A DNA stretch of 64,000 nt. Origin: Pseudomonas bohemica. GTDB taxonomy: Bacteria; Pseudomonadota; Gammaproteobacteria; Pseudomonadales; Pseudomonadaceae. The first letter of the stretch is position 1, and every line of letters starts with the position of its first letter. Under the pieces are notes generated by a model that worked only from the letters and a program-made list of their open reading frames with translations, ran no database searches and was not told where the DNA came from. The stretch spans positions 40,803 to 104,802 of the forward strand of contig NZ_NKHL01000101.1 of NCBI RefSeq assembly GCF_002934685.1, read 5' to 3'. Both the position numbers and the translations under genes were made by a program. Shown here one piece after another: positions 61,481-64,000 of this stretch.

Positions 61481-64000
61481 ATGGCCAGGTTGATCGGTAC
61501 GGTGCGGGCAGTGACAGGCGACGTTTTTGCAGTGGCTACCAACGGCACCAAGCGATTGGTGGTCGAAGGCGACAAGGTTTACGCCGGCGAGCTGCTGCAA
61601 ACCGGCGCTACGGGCGCGGTGGCGGTGCACCTGGCCAAGGGAGGCGAGTTGACTCTGGGGCGCGACAGCAGCATGCCGCTGACCCCGGATATCCTCGCCA
61701 ATCACGCCACTCACGTGGACACCCCGGATGCCACTGCACCGAGTCAGTGGCAACTGGCGGATGTGCAGCAACTGCAGCAAGTGATCGCTGCAGGTGCCGA
61801 CCCGAGTCAAGTCGCCGACTCGCCGGCTGCCGGCAGCGCCAACCCCGGTGGTGCCCCGTCGGCGTTGGGCGGCGGTCACAGCTACGTGCTGCTGACTGAG
61901 ACCGCAGGCGTCGTGACGCCCACCATCGGCTTTCCAACGGTGGGCTTGACCGCCACGTTCGAGGTGCCCGATGGCCAGGTCTTCGGCGATGCGAACCGTA
62001 ACGGCGACAACTCGCTGCCACCGGTCGTGGCCGTGCCGCCCGATCAACCCCCTGTAGTCGCGCCGCCTGTAGTCGGTCCGCCGGAAGTGACGCCGCCTGA
62101 CACAACGCCACCGGAAGTGACTCCGCCTGACACAACGCCGCCGGAAGTGACACCACCTGTGGTCACCCCTCCGGTCGTGACCCCTCCGGATGAGCCACCG
62201 CCGCCGACCAACAACGGCGTGACGGTGGGGGCCAGCGATGTAACGCTGAACGAAGCCAACCTTGCCGACGGCAGCGCTCCAAACCCGGCTGCGTTGAACC
62301 AGAACGGTGTGATCAAGATCACCGCGCCCGATGGCTTACAGACCTTGACCATTGGCGGCATTGACGTCGTGGTCAACGGCGTGGCGCTGACCTCGCCGCA
62401 GTCGGTCACTTTGCCGTCTGGCAACACGTTCACGATCCTCAACTACAACCCGGTGACGGGCGAGGCCAGCTACACCTACACCCTCAACGGCCCGGAAACC
62501 CATAGCCAGGGCGACGGCACTGTCAACGACGAACAGATCGCGGTCCACGCGGTGGACAGCGACGGTGATGTCGCTAATGGCAGCATCAACGTTCACGTGA
62601 CCGACGACGTGCCTCAGGCAACCGCTGACATTGGCTATGTGAAGGAAGGCGGCGAGACCAGCGGCAATATTCTCGCCAACGACCTGGCCGGGGCCGATGG
62701 CGCGGGGGCGGGCGGTCTGATCGTCGGCGTGCGGGCGGGCAGCGACACTTCCAGCCCGGTCTTCGGCGGCGTCGGCAAGGTGATTCAAGGGCTGTACGGC
62801 ACCTTGACCGTAGACGCGAGCGGTCAGGCGTCGTACATGGCCAACCCGAACTCCGGTGGTCATGGCGACGCGCAAGACATCTTCACCTACACCATCCGCG
62901 ACGCCGATGGTGATACCAGCACCACCACGATCACCGTCAACGTGTTCCATAACGATGGTGTGGTCATTGGTGGCAGCGATTGCACGGTCAGCGAAGCCAG
63001 CCTTGCTGACGGCTCCCACCCAGATCCTGCCGCGCTGACCCAGGCCGGTACGATCAAGATCACCGCGCCGGACGGCCTGCAAACCCTCACCATCGGCGGC
63101 ATCAGCATAGTCGATCATGGTGTGCCGCTGACCTCGCCGCAGTCGGTCACTTTGCCGTCTGGCAACACGTTCACGATCCTCAACTACAACCCGAATACGG
63201 GCGAGGTGAGTTACACCTACACCCTCAATAGCGCTGAAACCCACAGCCAGGGCGACGGCACTGTCAACAACGAACAGATCGCCGTGCATGCTGTGGACAA
63301 CGATGGCGACACCGCCGACGGCAACATCAACGTCCACGTGACCGACGATGTCCCTCAGGCAACCGCGGACATTGGCTATGTGAAGGAAGGTGGCGAGACC
63401 AGCGGCAATATTCTCGCCAACGACCTGGCCGGGGCCGATGGCGCGGGGGCGGGCGGTCTGATCGTCGGCGTGCGGGCGGGCAGCGACACTTCCAGCCCGG
63501 TCTTCGGCGGCGTCGGCACGGTGATTCAAGGGCTGTACGGCACCTTGACCGTAGACGCGAGCGGTCAGGCCTCGTACATGGCCAACCCGAATTCCGGTGG
63601 TCATGGCGACGCGCAAGACATCTTCACCTACACCATCCGCGACGCAGATGGTGATACCAGCACCACCACAGTCACTGTCAACGTGTTCCATAACGATGGC
63701 GTGGTCATCGGTGGCAGCGATTGCACGGTCAGCGAGGCCAGTCTTGCTGACGGCTCCCACCCAGATCCTGCCGCGCTGACCCAGGCCGGTACGATCAAGA
63801 TCACCGCGCCGGACGGCCTGCAAACCCTCACCGTCGGCGGCATCAACGTAGTCGATCATGGTGTGCCGCTGACCTCGCCGCAGTCGATCACCTTGCCATC
63901 GGGTAGCACGTTTACCGTCGTCAACTACAACCCGAATACGGGCGAGGTGAGTTACACCTACACCCTCAATAGCGCTGAAACCCACAGCCAGGGCGACGGC
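61481..64000 (+). CDS. lapA: Giant biofilm adhesin LapA, N-terminal part (runs off window)
   Basis: ATG 61481 follows AGGGAG at 7 bases; 840 codons stay open to the window end. Residues 1-130 form the LapA retention module (MARLIGTVRAVTGDVFAV, GDKVYAGELLQTG) with the di-alanine PAAG at 115-118, matching the [T/A/P]AAG site that the periplasmic protease LapG cuts when c-di-GMP is low. A Gly-rich stretch, a Pro/Val linker (about 187-243, VTPPDTTPPE repeats), then 247-residue repeats starting at bases 62210, 62951 and 63692. The adhesin is exported by LapEBC and held in the outer membrane for irreversible attachment. Confidence 0.92.
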   Translation, partial: MARLIGTVRAVTGDVFAVATNGTKRLVVEGDKVYAGELLQTGATGAVAVHLAKGGELTLGRDSSMPLTPDILANHATHVDTPDATAPSQWQLADVQQLQQVIAAGADPSQVADSPAAGSANPGGAPSALGGGHSYVLLTETAGVVTPTIGFPTVGLTATFEVPDGQVFGDANRNGDNSLPPVVAVPPDQPPVVAPPVVGPPEVTPPDTTPPEVTPPDTTPPEVTPPVVTPPVVTPPDEPPPPTNNGVTVGASDVTLNEANLADGSAPNPAALNQNGVIKITAPDGLQTLTIGGIDVVVNGVALTSPQSVTLPSGNTFTILNYNPVTGEASYTYTLNGPETHSQGDGTVNDEQIAVHAVDSDGDVANGSINVHVTDDVPQATADIGYVKEGGETSGNILANDLAGADGAGAGGLIVGVRAGSDTSSPVFGGVGKVIQGLYGTLTVDASGQASYMANPNSGGHGDAQDIFTYTIRDADGDTSTTTITVNVFHNDGVVIGGSDCTVSEASLADGSHPDPAALTQAGTIKITAPDGLQTLTIGGISIVDHGVPLTSPQSVTLPSGNTFTILNYNPNTGEVSYTYTLNSAETHSQGDGTVNNEQIAVHAVDNDGDTADGNINVHVTDDVPQATADIGYVKEGGETSGNILANDLAGADGAGAGGLIVGVRAGSDTSSPVFGGVGTVIQGLYGTLTVDASGQASYMANPNSGGHGDAQDIFTYTIRDADGDTSTTTVTVNVFHNDGVVIGGSDCTVSEASLADGSHPDPAALTQAGTIKITAPDGLQTLTVGGINVVDHGVPLTSPQSITLPSGSTFTVVNYNPNTGEVSYTYTLNSAETHSQGDG
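62210..64000 (+). repeat. 741-base tandem repeats in lapA
   Basis: Units begin at 62210, 62951 and 63692 with an exact period of 741 bases (247 codons). Units are marked by NDGVVIGGSDCTVSEASLAD and later YVKEGGETSGNILANDLAG. The first differs somewhat; long stretches of the first and second units (for example from about 62640 against 63381) are nearly base-for-base identical. Confidence 0.9.

Noticed and set aside
62336..63985. 549-codon minus-strand repeat frame opposite lapA
   Set aside because: Reflects the lapA repeats read backwards; lapA is open through the region with correct start, linker and repeat unit.
62210..64000. Regular spacing that could recall a repeat array such as CRISPR
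   Set aside because: The unit is 741 bases and codes for protein in frame; there are no short repeats with unique spacers anywhere in the window.

Overview
The window is a piece of a Pseudomonas chromosome, most likely from the P. fluorescens group. The evidence is the GC-rich coding, the many REPIN-type palindromes with GAGC..GCTC or CGCGCTTGCCCGCG cores, the htrB / minC-minD-minE / rluA / apeB gene order I remember from P. aeruginosa, the Lap adhesin system and the NAGGN osmolyte operon. I see no rRNA, tRNA, prophage, transposase or CRISPR array.

Layout. 1-787: the end of an autotransporter. 840-8733 (minus): two tandem, paralogous proteins built from about 110-residue beta modules followed by Ig-like repeats; the second is split by a one-base frameshift near 3963. 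8869-15523: a transport and hydrolysis cluster (HAD phosphatase, ABC ATPase, two permeases, an alkaline-phosphatase-superfamily hydrolase, a binding protein) with a divergent GntR/UTRA regulator. Its control region carries two TGGTCTAGACCA-like palindromes and a good Pho-box match, so a phosphorus-containing substrate is likely. 15528-15790 is the wreck of a LysR gene. 15887-20626: a TetR regulator, a ProC-like reductase, an N-methylproline/dimethylglycine demethylase-like flavoenzyme and an orphan betaine-type binding protein, linked by shared ATGTACA motifs. 20785-32696: a YbiO-type mechanosensitive channel, apeB, a repeat-rich 880-base gap, rluA, minE, minD, minC, htrB, pirin, mlaA and an alpha/beta hydrolase. 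32935-33919: a small membrane protein, then an AT-rich stretch that I read as a CrcZ/CrcY/CrcX-family small RNA on the minus strand, with a sigma-54 promoter, six A-rich CA motifs and a UUCG terminator. 33920-42285: a GH17 glucan enzyme, betX-like binding protein, DUF485-actP, DUF3309, DUF2784, an SDR, YnfA, a CsrA paralogue and YheU. 42674-47531: the NAGGN operon. 47834-52066: an AttEFGH-like ABC operon. Then mnmC and pap. 56147-61061: lapC, lapB, lapE, with lapA divergent and running off the window; two of its 741-base repeats are nearly identical in DNA.

Together the region is rich in quaternary-amine and osmolyte functions (two orphan betaine-type binding proteins, a demethylase, NAGGN synthesis, a mechanosensitive channel) and in surface and biofilm functions (autotransporter, Ig-repeat proteins, glucan synthesis, Lap). 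The Crc-type RNA and the CsrA paralogue are candidate global post-transcriptional regulators. The strongest new observations are the unlabelled sRNA locus, the homopolymer frameshift that hides a roughly 1,500-residue repeat protein, and the Pho-box plus UTRA-operator architecture of the 8.9-15.5 kb cluster.
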